A stretch of DNA of 64,000 nucleotides, from contig NZ_JAUSSM010000002.1 in NCBI RefSeq assembly GCF_030812315.1, positions 558,001 through 622,000 on the forward strand, read 5' to 3'. The stretch is from Arthrobacter oryzae (GTDB taxonomy: Bacteria; Actinomycetota; Actinomycetes; Actinomycetales; Micrococcaceae). A program made the position numbers and the translations under genes. The notes below the pieces were generated by a model, which had not been told where the DNA came from, did no database searches, and worked only from the letters and a program-made list of their open reading frames with translations. Positions 27,781 to 36,829 of this stretch are shown here, one piece after another; position 1 is the stretch's first letter, and the number at the start of each line of letters is the position of its first letter.

Positions 27781-30129
27781 CTACTGCGTGGCTGCTTCCA
27801 GCAGGCCGGCGCGGACCGTCTTGGTGGCCGCGACGAGGTTGCGCAGGGACTCTTCGGTCTCGACGTAGCCGCGGGTCTTCAGGCCGCAGTCCGGGTTGAC
27901 CCAGAGCTGGCGGGACGGAACGTGCTTCACAGCGGTGCTGAGCAGATCGGTGACCTCCTGCTCGCCCGGAACGCGCGGCGAGTGGATGTCGTAGACGCCC
28001 GGGCCAACGCCGCGGCCGAAGCCGTGGGACTCGAGGTCGTGGACAACCTCCATGCGTGAACGTGCGGCCTCGATGGAGGTGACGTCCGCGTCCAGTCCGT
28101 CGATGGCGTCGATGATGGCGCCGAACTCGGAGTAGCACAGGTGGGTGTGGATCTGGGTGGCGTCGGCAGCACCGGCCGTGGCGAGGCGGAACGAGTTCAC
28201 GGACCAGTCCAGGTAAGCGGCCTGGTCGGCCTTGCGCAGGGGAAGGAGCTCGCGGAGGGCGGGCTCGTCCACCTGGATGACCTTGATGCCGGCGGTTTCG
28301 AGGTCGGCGATTTCGTCGCGCAGGGCCAGGCCGACCTGGTTGGCGGTCTCGCCCAGCGGCTGGTCGTCGCGGACGAACGACCAGGCCAGGATGGTGACCG
28401 GACCGGTGAGCATGCCCTTCATCGGCTTGCTGGTCAGCGACTGGGCGTATTCGGCCCAGGCCACCGTGATGGGGGCGCTGCGGGTGACGTCGCCCCAGAG
28501 GATGGACGGGCGGGTGCAGCGTGAGCCGTAGGACTGGACCCAGCCGTGGACCGTGACGTCGAAGCCTTCGAGGTTCTCGGCGAAGTACTGGACCATGTCA
28601 TTGCGCTCAGGCTCGCCGTGCACCAGGACGTCGTAGCCGAGCTCTTCCTGCAGCTCCACAACGCGCTTGATCTCGTCCTTCATGAGCTGCTCGTACTGCT
28701 CGTTGGTGAGGTCGCCCTTGTTGTTGCGGGCACGGGCCGAACGGATTTCGGAGGTCTGCGGGAACGAGCCGATGGTGGTGGTGGGCAGCGGCGGCAGGTG
28801 CAGGGCCTCTTCCTGGGCGGCTTCGCGGACCGAGTACTCGGAGCGGTTGAAGTCGGCCGGGGTCAGGGCAGCGGTGCGGGCACGGACGTCGGCGCGCTGG
28901 ACGCCCTCGGCTGCGGCGCGGGAAGCGATGATGCGGGTGGCTTCATCGATGGCCGGCTGCACGGCGGCAGCGTCGGTCAGCAGGCCGGCGAGGGTAACAA
29001 CCTCAACAGCCTTCTGGTCGGCGAATGCCAGCCAGCTGCGGAGCTGCTCGGACAGCTGGGCCTCTTCCTCAACGTCGTGCGGGACGTGCTGGGTGGAGGT
29101 GGAGGTGCTGATGGCCAGCTTGGCAACGGACATCTTCAGTTCGGCGATCTTGTCCGCCGAGGCGGCAAGATCGTTGCGCCAGATGTTGTGGCCGTCCACG
29201 ACGCCAGCGACCAGGGTCTTGCTTCCCAGTGCGGCGAGTGCTGCTGCGGAGGGGACGGCGCCCTTGAAGATGTCGATGTGCAGGGCATCGATGTTGGTGG
29301 CGGCGAGGGTGCCGAGCTGGCCGTTCAGTGCGCCGTACGGGGTGGAAACGAACAGCTGCGGGCGCTGGGCAGCCGAGGAGAGAACCTCGTAGGAGCGGGC
29401 GACAGCGGCCTGGATTTCCTCGGCGGAGGTGTCCTGGTCAACCACCAGGGCGGGCTCGTCCAGCTGGACCCAGCTGGCGCCGGCGGCGGCGAGCTTCTCC
29501 AGCAGCGCGGTGTAGACCGGCAGGACGTCCTCGAGGCGGGACAGCGGGCTGAAGCCGGCGGGGGCGTCGTCGGAAGCCTTGCTCAGGAGCAGGAAGGTGA
29601 CCGGGCCGACGATGTACGGGCGGGTCTCCACACCATTGGCGAGGGCGTATTCGAATTCCTCAACGATGCGGTTGGAGGCCAGCGTGAAGTTGGTTTCCGG
29701 GCCGATTTCCGGCACCAGGTAGTGGTAGTTGGTGTCGAACCACTTGGTCATTTCCAGCGGCTGCTCTTCCTTGTTGCCGCGGGCGAGGGTGAAGTAGCCG
29801 TCGATGTCCAGCTGTCCCTCGGCGTTGAGGAGGTTGCCGAAACGGGCCGGCACGGCGCCCAGGTGGGCGGCGGCGTCGAGCACCTGGTCGTAGAAGGAGA
29901 AGGTGCCCGGTACGGCTGCTGCTTCGGTGAGGCCCAGGCCCCGCAGGCGCTTGGCGGTGCCCAGCTGGATTTCCTTGGCGGCGGCGTCAAGCGCGGCTGC
30001 GTCGATCTTGCCCGCCCAGTAGGCTTCGACAGCCTTCTTCAGTTCGCGGCGGCGGCCGATGCGCGGGTAGCCCAGGATCGAGGCCGACGGGAACGGAGTG
30101 GCCACGGCCGGGGTGTTCTGCTCAGTCAT
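27781..30129 (-). CDS. metE: Cobalamin-independent methionine synthase
   Basis: 782 aa; 5-methyltetrahydropteroyltriglutamate--homocysteine methyltransferase, the last step of methionine synthesis without B12. The N-terminal domain starts ILGYPRIGRRRELKKAVEAYWAG, the duplicated ancestral barrel. The C-terminal barrel has TTTIGSFPQTSEIR, the HGEPERNDMVQYFAE substrate site, CTRPSILWGDV and zinc ligands in IHTHLCYSEFG (His and Cys) and NPDCGLKTR (Cys). Length as usual. It follows metF by 94 bp on the same strand and both likely share one promoter and leader. The ATG at 30129 is preceded by AAGGAATTTCAC, in reverse order of the plus strand. Confidence 0.97.
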   Translation of the reverse strand: MTEQNTPAVATPFPSASILGYPRIGRRRELKKAVEAYWAGKIDAAALDAAAKEIQLGTAKRLRGLGLTEAAAVPGTFSFYDQVLDAAAHLGAVPARFGNLLNAEGQLDIDGYFTLARGNKEEQPLEMTKWFDTNYHYLVPEIGPETNFTLASNRIVEEFEYALANGVETRPYIVGPVTFLLLSKASDDAPAGFSPLSRLEDVLPVYTALLEKLAAAGASWVQLDEPALVVDQDTSAEEIQAAVARSYEVLSSAAQRPQLFVSTPYGALNGQLGTLAATNIDALHIDIFKGAVPSAAALAALGSKTLVAGVVDGHNIWRNDLAASADKIAELKMSVAKLAISTSTSTQHVPHDVEEEAQLSEQLRSWLAFADQKAVEVVTLAGLLTDAAAVQPAIDEATRIIASRAAAEGVQRADVRARTAALTPADFNRSEYSVREAAQEEALHLPPLPTTTIGSFPQTSEIRSARARNNKGDLTNEQYEQLMKDEIKRVVELQEELGYDVLVHGEPERNDMVQYFAENLEGFDVTVHGWVQSYGSRCTRPSILWGDVTRSAPITVAWAEYAQSLTSKPMKGMLTGPVTILAWSFVRDDQPLGETANQVGLALRDEIADLETAGIKVIQVDEPALRELLPLRKADQAAYLDWSVNSFRLATAGAADATQIHTHLCYSEFGAIIDAIDGLDADVTSIEAARSRMEVVHDLESHGFGRGVGPGVYDIHSPRVPGEQEVTDLLSTAVKHVPSRQLWVNPDCGLKTRGYVETEESLRNLVAATKTVRAGLLEAATQ

Positions 30130-30223
30130 GTGAAATTCCTTGGATCTGTTGGTGAAAATCGGGGGGTGTTTGGTGCTGCAGATGCTAGGTGCTTGGTGCT
30201 AAAGGGGCGGGCGGGGCCGACCC

Positions 30224-31195
30224 TCAGCTCGCCATTTCCTGGTGGCGGCGGGCAATAGTATTGAGCCTGCTCGCCGGACGGGCCGGCCGCGGCAGGGCCA
30301 GCTTGTCCAGGACCTCCAGGGCACACGCATGTTCGTTGAAGGTGTACAGGTGAATGCCCGGTGCTCCGGCATCCAAGGCGGCGTTAGCCAGGTCCACCGT
30401 GGCGCGGACGCCGATCAGCCGGCGTTCCGCGTCGGTATCCGCCGCGGCCAGCCGTGCCATCAGTTCCGGTGCGGGTTCGACGCCGGTCAGCTCACCCAGG
30501 CGGGTCAGCCGGCGCACGCTGGTCAGCGGCATCACGCCCGGAATGATCGGGATCGTGACCCCCGCCCGGCGTGCCCTCGTGATGAGGTCGGCATACTGTT
30601 CGGTCTGGAAGAACACCTGGGTGATGGCAAAGTCAGCACCGGAGCGCTGCTTGGCCAGCAGCACCTCGACGTCGTGGGCCTCCGTGGGCGATTCCGGGTG
30701 CCGGGTGGGGTACGCGGCCACACCGACAGCCACCTTGCCGGCGCACAGCAGGGCCGAACGGCGCTGCTCCACGCGGCGGATCAGTTCGATGAGGTCCTGG
30801 GCGTAACGCAGGGAGCCGCTGGCGGGGGTTCCGCCGTCCTTGGGCTGGTCTCCGCGGAGCGCCAGGATGCCCCGGACGCCGACGTCGAGCAGTTCACCGA
30901 TGATTTCGGACAGCTCCTGGGGCGTGTTGCCCACGCAGGTCAGGTGTGCCAGCGGGCGGAGCGTCGTCTCCAGCAGGAGACGGTTGATGAGTTCGACGGC
31001 GGTGTCCCGATTGGATCCGCTGGCGCCGTACGTCACGGATACGTAGTCCGGGTCCGTGGATTCCAGCTCGCGGATGGTGGTCCAGAGCGACTCGGCGGCA
31101 GCCGGGGAACGCGGCGGGAACAGCTCATAGGAGAGCGCCACCGGGGCAGTGTCGGAGAGATTCGGGTGCGTGTCAATAAGGCTAGGTGGAGACAT
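30224..31195 (-). CDS. metF: Methylenetetrahydrofolate reductase
   Basis: 323 aa TIM-barrel flavoprotein that makes 5-methyl-THF, the methyl donor for MetE, from 5,10-methylene-THF. Motifs: ALSYELFPPRSPAAAESLW (catalytic Glu of SYEFFPP type), DYVSVTYGASGSNR (folate site), HLTCVGNT, GILALRGDQPKDG and GADFAITQVFFQTE. It is upstream of metE on the same strand, so the pathway step and its next enzyme are co-regulated. Start ATG 31195. Preceded by a long leader with possible RNA switching (see 31195-31452). Confidence 0.96.
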   Translation of the reverse strand: MSPPSLIDTHPNLSDTAPVALSYELFPPRSPAAAESLWTTIRELESTDPDYVSVTYGASGSNRDTAVELINRLLLETTLRPLAHLTCVGNTPQELSEIIGELLDVGVRGILALRGDQPKDGGTPASGSLRYAQDLIELIRRVEQRRSALLCAGKVAVGVAAYPTRHPESPTEAHDVEVLLAKQRSGADFAITQVFFQTEQYADLITRARRAGVTIPIIPGVMPLTSVRRLTRLGELTGVEPAPELMARLAAADTDAERRLIGVRATVDLANAALDAGAPGIHLYTFNEHACALEVLDKLALPRPARPASRLNTIARRHQEMAS

Positions 31196-31329
31196 TTGCG
31201 TCCTTGGCTTTGAGCCATTGGCGGCAGCTGCGCCTCAGTCCATGGGACCTCGGAAACGCCGAACCGTCAATGAATTTGAGTTTGGGGAACACGGAATTAA
31301 CTTCGGCAGGGCGCAGCCGCGACTGTTAC

Positions 31330-31434
31330 GCCTGACAAGAAGTATTCCGTGAGCAAATGTCAGGCCCACATGGGGGCACCCACACCCTCCTGGCGGCCGC
31401 TGGGCGGCACATCCACTGCGGAGGATCGCTGACA
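31330..31434 (-). promoter_or_regulatory. Candidate structured leader RNA of metF-metE
   Basis: In transcript order there are three short elements: TGTCAG (31434-31429), CCTGACA (31364-31358) and TGTCAGG (31337-31331). The middle element can pair with the first, enclosing a GC-rich domain with its own CCTCC/GGAGG and GGGTG/CCCC complementarity, or with the third to form a hairpin with a 20-nt loop. That is the layout of an attenuator or riboswitch. It does not match a known SAM, SAH or cobalamin consensus by eye. Confidence 0.45.
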
Positions 31435-31458
31435 CGTTACGTCGGTAACTTGTATAAG

Positions 31459-31487
31459 ACTCTAGGGCCCGCCTCCGGGGCGTTCAA
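31459..31487 (-). promoter_or_regulatory. Predicted promoter of metF-metE
   Basis: Minus strand: TTGAAC (31487-31482), a 17-bp spacer, TAGAGT (31464-31459). Transcription would begin near 31452, giving a leader of about 257 nt before the metF start. Confidence 0.5.
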
Positions 31488-31628
31488 GCTGGCCGCCGAA
31501 TTAAGACGCACCTTTACGCCTTGTTGCGTCACGGCACAGAACATTGTTCGCCCGCAGGTCCGAAATCGACCAGCCCCCGAACTCCGTTGGCGGCGGGCCC
31601 TCCGGTTCCGGTCCTTGCAGGTTCCCCG

Positions 31629-32411
31629 CTACCAGGGTTTTTCGGCACCGGTTTCGGCGTCGCTCCCGTTGAGGTATTCGTCCCGCTGCCTGCCGTCGTT
31701 CCGCTCCCGCTGTGCGGACTTGGCGGATTCCTCCAGCTTGTCCAGTTGGCTTTGCTGCGGTTCGGGGTCGGGCTGCGGCTGCTCTTCGGCTCCGTCGCCG
31801 GGTTCCGCCTCCGGGCTTCCGAGCTTGTCGGCTTTGGCCTGCAGCCGCCCTTCAGCCTCCCGCAGGCGGTCGCCTTCGCCGTCGGCTCCGTTGGCGCTGT
31901 CCTGGCTTCCGTCCGGGCTAAAGCACCCGGTCGGGGCAGCCTTGACCACGGCCAGGCCGTCGTCGTAAAGTTTGGCGGCGTCGGTGCCGGCATTGCCGGG
32001 CTCCGCAGTCTGGTCGGCCAGCCGTTCGATGCTCAGGACCAGGTTGACGCGCACTTTGCATTCATCGGCCGGCGGGGCGTCGGCGAGGGATGCCTCGAAA
32101 AGGGTGCGGGCGCCGGCGTAGTCTCCGTTCAGCACCAGGGCATCGCCGGCGGCAAAGGGCGCCTTGTGCCGTTCCACGATGTTCGCGATTCCCAGCCCGG
32201 AGGCCGCGGACGCGACGGCAGCCCGGTCGCCGCTGCCGAATGCCACGGTTGCCTGGCCGCCCAGGTAGCCGACGCTCAGCAGCTTGACGGCGAGCGCCAC
32301 GGCAGCCAACGCGGGCACCGCGGACACCAGCAGCAGGCGGCGCCGTAGATGCTTTCCCGGATTCGGCTTGCCCTCTTGCGGCGGGAATGGCGGGAACGTC
32401 TCCCTGTTCAT
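31629..32411 (-). CDS. Membrane-anchored TPR-like protein of the MoxR/VWA operon
   Basis: 260 aa from ATG 32411, sharing ATGA with the upstream VWA gene. One membrane anchor (LLLVSAVPALAAVALAVKLL) follows a basic N-terminus, then a helical region (FAAGDALVLNGDYAGARTLFEASLADAPPADECKVRVNLVLSIERLAD) that looks like a pair of TPRs. It ends in a Glu/Gln/Pro-rich tail. In Bat-type (aerotolerance) operons the last gene often encodes such a TPR protein; by position it is the equivalent of BatC. Function unknown. Confidence 0.7.
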   Translation of the reverse strand: MNRETFPPFPPQEGKPNPGKHLRRRLLLVSAVPALAAVALAVKLLSVGYLGGQATVAFGSGDRAAVASAASGLGIANIVERHKAPFAAGDALVLNGDYAGARTLFEASLADAPPADECKVRVNLVLSIERLADQTAEPGNAGTDAAKLYDDGLAVVKAAPTGCFSPDGSQDSANGADGEGDRLREAEGRLQAKADKLGSPEAEPGDGAEEQPQPDPEPQQSQLDKLEESAKSAQRERNDGRQRDEYLNGSDAETGAEKPW

Positions 32412-33418
32412 GCGCGGGCCTCCTCTTTCCCAGACCCGAGCTGCCTCAGCTGGCGAAGCACCTTGAGGCTCTCCCACAGTGCAAGAAGGAACGCGGCCAG
32501 TGCCGGCGCCCAGTAAAGCTCCACCCGGCCCTCGAGTGACTCCGACGTTTCCTTCAGCGCTCCGGGCCTGGCCGCCTGCATCATCGGCGCCACTGCATCC
32601 CCTGCCGCCCGGTGCACGTACGGCACGCCCAGCTGCGTTGCGATCTGCCTCAGCATGTCCTCGTCGATTCGGGACACGGCATCCCCGGCGCTTCCGCCGC
32701 TGCGGTCCTGGATATAGTCGGTGCCCGCGGCGGATGAGTAGTTGGCCTTCTCCTTCATCCGCCCGCCCTGCCCGGTTCCGTAACCCAGCACGGCGCCGCC
32801 GTTAACCAGGGATGCGTCCACGCGCATCGGTTCGGGTGCCTTGCCGCTGGTCTGCTCGCCGTCGCCCAGGTAATACACGATCCGGGCCCGCTCGGGGTGG
32901 CTGTCCCGTGCCGCTTTCAGCCGTTCATTGAGCACAGTCCGGGCAACCGTCACGCTGCTGCCCGTGGAATACACGGTGACCTGGGGCTCCAGGACACCGG
33001 TCAGGGTGTCAAGGGCGGAAGCGTCCGTGGTCAGCGGCATCCGTACAACAGCCTGGGAGTCGAACGTGATCAGGGAGAACCTGGCTCCGGCTAGCTCCCC
33101 GGCTATTGCCATGATGTCCTTCCGGACGCCGTCGAGCCTGGGGCTGCCGTTTCCGTAGTCCTCGGCTGCGATGCTGCTGGTGGTATCCACGAGAAAGAAG
33201 ACGTTCAAGTCGGTGGCGGCTGCGCGGACGCTGCCGCCTGGTATGCCGGGCCGGAGCGCCGCGAACAGCAGTAGCACTACCAGCCCCGCGGGCAGCAACG
33301 AGCCGCGGAGTCGCGAGCGGCCGTGCCGGCTTCGGACGGCCGTCCACGCCAGGAAGACAACGACGGCGAGAACCACCGAAACCATGACCCACCAGGGCCA
33401 GATCGGCTGGAAGGTCAT
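32408..33418 (-). CDS. VWA domain membrane protein (BatB-like)
   Basis: 336 aa. Two N-terminal membrane segments (WWVMVSVVLAVVVFLAWTAV and LLPAGLVVLLLFAALRPG), a von Willebrand A domain with the metal site DTTSSI (D-x-S/T-x-S variant), GDGEQTSGK further along, and a C-terminal segment (WAPALAAFLLALWESL). In VWA proteins of this family the ligand motif is usually DxSxS; DTTSSI shifts the second position. It overlaps the upstream VWA gene by 4 bp and the TPR gene by 4 bp. Confidence 0.8.
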   Translation of the reverse strand: MTFQPIWPWWVMVSVVLAVVVFLAWTAVRSRHGRSRLRGSLLPAGLVVLLLFAALRPGIPGGSVRAAATDLNVFFLVDTTSSIAAEDYGNGSPRLDGVRKDIMAIAGELAGARFSLITFDSQAVVRMPLTTDASALDTLTGVLEPQVTVYSTGSSVTVARTVLNERLKAARDSHPERARIVYYLGDGEQTSGKAPEPMRVDASLVNGGAVLGYGTGQGGRMKEKANYSSAAGTDYIQDRSGGSAGDAVSRIDEDMLRQIATQLGVPYVHRAAGDAVAPMMQAARPGALKETSESLEGRVELYWAPALAAFLLALWESLKVLRQLRQLGSGKEEARA

Positions 33419-34428
33419 GACCTCAGCCTCCAGGATGCGCCGGCCAGCACCAGGCCGGACACTAAGGCGATTCCCAGCGGAATCTCGGCGCGGTCCGCCA
33501 GGGCGGCCTGCGGGGCGGCCTTGAAGGCCGTGGCCTCCGTCGACTGGACCTTGCGGATGATGTCCTGGACCGCTTCCGGGCTGTCCAGGGCGTAGTACGC
33601 TCCGTCGGTCCCTTCCGCGGCCATCCTCAGTTGGGCACCGGGCTGGTCCGGGTCAATTCCGTAATCGAACTCTCCGGGGTTGAGGGCATAGACGCGGACG
33701 TCCTTCTCCTTGGCCAGCACCGCCGCTTCCTCGAGAGTGAAGATTGGGTCCCCAGAGACAAAATTGTCGGTGGCCAGGATGACGGAACGCGACCGTTCCA
33801 CTGTGCCGCCGGAGTCTCCCGGCGCACCGTCCTCGGCCGCCGGGAAGCCCTCTACGCACGAAGCCAGCCCGTCACCGATCAGCGAGGAGCCGGCACCGTT
33901 CCACGTGCCGTCCAGGAAGCCGGCGCTGCCGGGCGCGCCGTCGAACGCTTCCTTGGCCTCCGCAAGCTGTTCCTGCACGAAGTCATAGTCGTCCGTCAGT
34001 GGAAAGACCTGCACCGCGCTGCTGTCGAAGACGGTCAGGCCCAGCCGCTCGCCGTCGAATCCCTGCGCCAGCCGGGCGAAGACTTCCACCACAGCGGCGT
34101 CGGCGCTGCTCATGGATCCGGACGCGTCGAGGCACAGGATGATGTCGCGGTTGCGCTGCTCGGGGCTGACCGTGCTTCGCTCGGCCGGGCGTGCTGCTGC
34201 CACCACTGCGGCTGCCATCAGCACTCCCCCGGCGACCGCAGCAACAGTGAGCCAGCGGCGGTGGCGCCGCACTGCGGCCCGGTACTCAGGCAATTCGGTC
34301 AGCCGGTGGCTGTGGGCCACGGGCCGCCGGACGGAACCGTCGATCCGGTCCCGCTTCCTGACCACCCAGTACGTCCCCCCGGCAACAAGGAAGGCCGCCG
34401 GAATCATCCACCAGAAGATCAGTTCCAT
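33415..34428 (-). CDS. VWA domain membrane protein (BatA-like)
   Basis: 337 aa with membrane segments at the N-terminus (IFWWMIPAAFLVAGGTYWVV) and around residues 60-85 (WLTVAAVAGGVLMAAAVVAAARP), and a VWA domain with an intact MIDAS DASGSM, then SVILATDNFVSGDP. A C-terminal segment (IPLGIALVSGLVLAGASWRL) closes it. BatA-like proteins act beside MoxR ATPases; the complex is poorly understood but is linked to stress tolerance or to folding and assembly of membrane and secreted complexes. Overlaps both neighbours by a few bases. Confidence 0.85.
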   Translation of the reverse strand: MELIFWWMIPAAFLVAGGTYWVVRKRDRIDGSVRRPVAHSHRLTELPEYRAAVRRHRRWLTVAAVAGGVLMAAAVVAAARPAERSTVSPEQRNRDIILCLDASGSMSSADAAVVEVFARLAQGFDGERLGLTVFDSSAVQVFPLTDDYDFVQEQLAEAKEAFDGAPGSAGFLDGTWNGAGSSLIGDGLASCVEGFPAAEDGAPGDSGGTVERSRSVILATDNFVSGDPIFTLEEAAVLAKEKDVRVYALNPGEFDYGIDPDQPGAQLRMAAEGTDGAYYALDSPEAVQDIIRKVQSTEATAFKAAPQAALADRAEIPLGIALVSGLVLAGASWRLRS

Positions 34429-34904
34429 GTCCGGACCAACTCCCGGGCCGTTTCCGCCGCGGCCGCGACAGAGTCGCGGGGTTCAGTGTCCCGGGGCTCG
34501 GGGCTGAACTCCGCCGGATATAGGCTGCTGACGGCCAGTGCGGCGGCCGGAATGCCCTGCCGGTGGAGTTCCGCCAGCGTCATCCGCGGAGCGTCGATCC
34601 CGGCAATGTCGCGGACAAAGCTCCTGATGAGCAGGCTCAGCTCCTGGTGAGACGCGCGGGCCGACAACCGGCCGGCCGCGGCCTCGCCCGCCACGGCATC
34701 GATGCGGCGCAGGTAGTCCCGCTTCAGGATGGACGGATCCGACGTCGGCCCGAAGGAAGCGGCGGGCACCGCACGCTGCCGTTGCCGGGTGCTCAGGAAG
34801 ACGAAGGCAAGCCAGGCGGCCACGAGGAACAGCAGGCCAAGGCCTGCCCACGGCAACCACGCACTGTATGACAGCGGGGCATAGAAACCCGAATCATTTT
34901 CCAC
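34419..34904 (-). CDS. Membrane protein of the MoxR/VWA operon (DUF4381-like position)
   Basis: 161 aa with one N-terminal membrane helix (LPWAGLGLLFLVAAWLAFVFLS) and a cytoplasmic helical domain: KRDYLRRIDAVAGEAAAGRLSARASHQELSLLIRSFVRDIAGIDAPRMTLAEL. The placing between DUF58 and VWA genes and this short-helical pattern fit DUF4381-type proteins, but I do not see strong motifs. It overlaps the DUF58 gene by 11 bp and the VWA gene by 10 bp, so the six genes form one tight operon. Confidence 0.65.
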   Translation of the reverse strand: MENDSGFYAPLSYSAWLPWAGLGLLFLVAAWLAFVFLSTRQRQRAVPAASFGPTSDPSILKRDYLRRIDAVAGEAAAGRLSARASHQELSLLIRSFVRDIAGIDAPRMTLAELHRQGIPAAALAVSSLYPAEFSPEPRDTEPRDSVAAAAETARELVRTWN

Positions 34905-35784
34905 GGCGGTGCCGTTCCAGCAGCGTGAACACCGCAGGCATCACGTCATGGCTGCTGCCCGCGTGGACATGGGCAATGCCCAGCCTGCGCAGCACGGCCT
35001 CGCGAGCGGCATCGCGCTGTTCCTGCGCCGCCGTGTAGGCACGGATAACCGCCTCCGACTCAGCCAGCCGGCCGGGGAGGAGACGGGAGTCCGCCACGTC
35101 GTAGCGGTCGGCGGGTTGGGTGGCGGAGTCTGCCCCTGCCAGCTGCGCGTCCTGCACTGTCAGCCAAAGGACTTCGTGCTGGGCCCGCAAACGGCGAAGC
35201 AGCCGCTCCATCCCGGCATCGGGCACCAGTTCATCGGCCACCACGAAGAGCAGCATGCGCTGCCCGTAGTTGCGTGCCACATAGGAGAGCTGTTCGCCGA
35301 TGCTGCTGCGGGGCGAGGTCAGCCCCGTGCCGCCGTCGACAGTCCGCAGGATCCTTTCCAGGTGGGCTTCGCCGGCCTTTGCGGGCAAGGACCGGGAGCC
35401 CGTGGCGTCACCGCAGACCAGGCCGACGACGTCACCGTGGCGCTGGGCAAGGTAGCCCACCACTCCCAGGGCCATCACGCCAATATCTTTCTTCTCCTCG
35501 CCGCCGAGTGCGGAAGCGGCCATGTTGCGGCCGGTGTCCGTGATCAGCAGCACGGTCTGACGCCGCACGGCCACATAGCGCTTGATGAGCGGGGAGCCGT
35601 GCCGGGCGGAGGCTTTCCAGTCGATGTCGCGGACTTCGTCTCCGGGGATGTAGGCCCGGAGGTCGTCAAAGTCCAGGCTGCGGCCTTTGAAGACGGAACC
35701 GTATTCGCCGTCGAGCATTCCCCGGGCCTTACGGTGGGCGAAGATGGACATCTTCGATTTGACCCGGGTCAGGAGGCTGGACAT
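34894..35784 (-). CDS. DUF58 domain-containing protein
   Basis: 296 aa from ATG 35784. DUF58 has a distinctive sequence block: GEYGSVFKGRSLDFDDLRAYIPGDEVRDIDWKASARHGSPLIKRYV. It is followed by VLLITDTGRNMAAS and a VWA-like fold. The YxxGD-x-x-RxIDW motif is complete. DUF58 proteins accompany MoxR ATPases and VWA proteins in nearly all bacteria and may chaperone their partners. 10 bp separate it from the MoxR gene. Confidence 0.88.
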   Translation of the reverse strand: MSSLLTRVKSKMSIFAHRKARGMLDGEYGSVFKGRSLDFDDLRAYIPGDEVRDIDWKASARHGSPLIKRYVAVRRQTVLLITDTGRNMAASALGGEEKKDIGVMALGVVGYLAQRHGDVVGLVCGDATGSRSLPAKAGEAHLERILRTVDGGTGLTSPRSSIGEQLSYVARNYGQRMLLFVVADELVPDAGMERLLRRLRAQHEVLWLTVQDAQLAGADSATQPADRYDVADSRLLPGRLAESEAVIRAYTAAQEQRDAAREAVLRRLGIAHVHAGSSHDVMPAVFTLLERHRRGK

Positions 35785-35794
35785 AGGGGCGCGC

Positions 35795-36829
35795 TCAGGG
35801 GGTCTGGACGGATGCAACTATGGCATCGATGACGGCCTCGACGGGAACCTGTTCCGCCACTGCCTCGAAGCCAAGGATGATCCGGTGCCGGAGCACGCGG
35901 TGGGCCAGGGCCTTCACGTCCTCGGGGATCACGTGGTCGCGGCCGTTCAGCAGGGCGACGGCGCGGGCGGCCTGGCTGAAGGCAATGCTGGCGCGCGGGC
36001 TGGCACCGAACTCGATGAAACCCGCCAGGCGGGTGTCAATGTACTGGGCGGCGTTGCGGGTGACGAACACCAGCCCCACGATGTACCTGACGATCGCCGG
36101 GTCGATGTAGACGCGCTTGACCAGTTCCTGCACCTCCGAGACCGCGTCCAGTGACGCGGCGGCGGCGGGGCGCTGTTCATCGGTGAAGACGCCGGAATCG
36201 ATCCTGCGGATGATCTCGGCCTCTTCGGCCGGTGTGGGGTAGTCCAGGACGTCCTTGAGCATAAAGCGGTCCATCTGTGCCTCGGGCAGCAGGTACGTGC
36301 CCTCCTGCTCGATGGGGTTCTGCGTGGCCAGCACCAGGAAAGGCGTGGGCAGACGGTGCACCACGCCGCCGATGGACGTCTGCCGTTCCTGCATCGCTTC
36401 GAGCATGGCGCTCTGCGTTTTGGCGCTGGAGCGGTTGATCTCGTCCAGGAGGACGATGTTGGCGTGGACCGGACCCAGCTGCGTGACGAATGTCCCCTTG
36501 GCCGCATCGTAGATCTGTGTGCCCACGATGTCGCTGGGCAGCAGGTCAGGCGTGCACTGGATCCTTCGGAACTCTGCGCTCACGGAGTCCGCCACGGTTT
36601 GCGCAGCGGTGGTCTTCGCCAGCCCCGGGACGCTTTCGAGCAGGATGTGGCCGCCCGTCATGAGTCCCACCAGCAGCGATTCACGGAGCCTGGCCTGCCC
36701 CACGACCTTCGCGTCGAAGCTGCGCGAGATGTTGGCCATGACCTGCTGTGCCCGGGCCAGTTCCGCCGCTTCGATCCGGACGGCGGCCGTAGTCTGAAGC
36801 ACTGAAGAATCCCCCTGGTTGGTGTTCAT
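35795..36829 (-). CDS. MoxR-family AAA+ ATPase
   Basis: 344 aa from ATG 36829 (longer in-frame starts would run into the divergent gene). Walker A variant ESVPGLAKTTAAQ (G-L-A-K-T), Walker B VLLDEINRSSAKTQSAMLEAMQERQ and the sensor region LVLATQNPIEQEGTYLLPEAQMDRFM are the MoxR signature. It acts as a chaperone-like ATPase with VWA proteins at the membrane. First gene of the six-gene operon 36829-31629. Divergent to the small gene at 36965. Confidence 0.93.
   Translation of the reverse strand: MNTNQGDSSVLQTTAAVRIEAAELARAQQVMANISRSFDAKVVGQARLRESLLVGLMTGGHILLESVPGLAKTTAAQTVADSVSAEFRRIQCTPDLLPSDIVGTQIYDAAKGTFVTQLGPVHANIVLLDEINRSSAKTQSAMLEAMQERQTSIGGVVHRLPTPFLVLATQNPIEQEGTYLLPEAQMDRFMLKDVLDYPTPAEEAEIIRRIDSGVFTDEQRPAAAASLDAVSEVQELVKRVYIDPAIVRYIVGLVFVTRNAAQYIDTRLAGFIEFGASPRASIAFSQAARAVALLNGRDHVIPEDVKALAHRVLRHRIILGFEAVAEQVPVEAVIDAIVASVQTP

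Noticed and set aside
28546..30258. A 570-codon plus-strand open frame opposite metE
   Set aside because: It is the antisense shadow of metE, which has strong codon and motif support; long shadow frames are normal at this GC content.
31330..31434. A SAM-IV or cobalamin riboswitch upstream of metF
   Set aside because: The GGGTGCCCC block resembles SAM-IV, but the other conserved segments (such as CAAGCCCCGGC and CGGCAACCCTCC) are missing, so only an unnamed leader is claimed.
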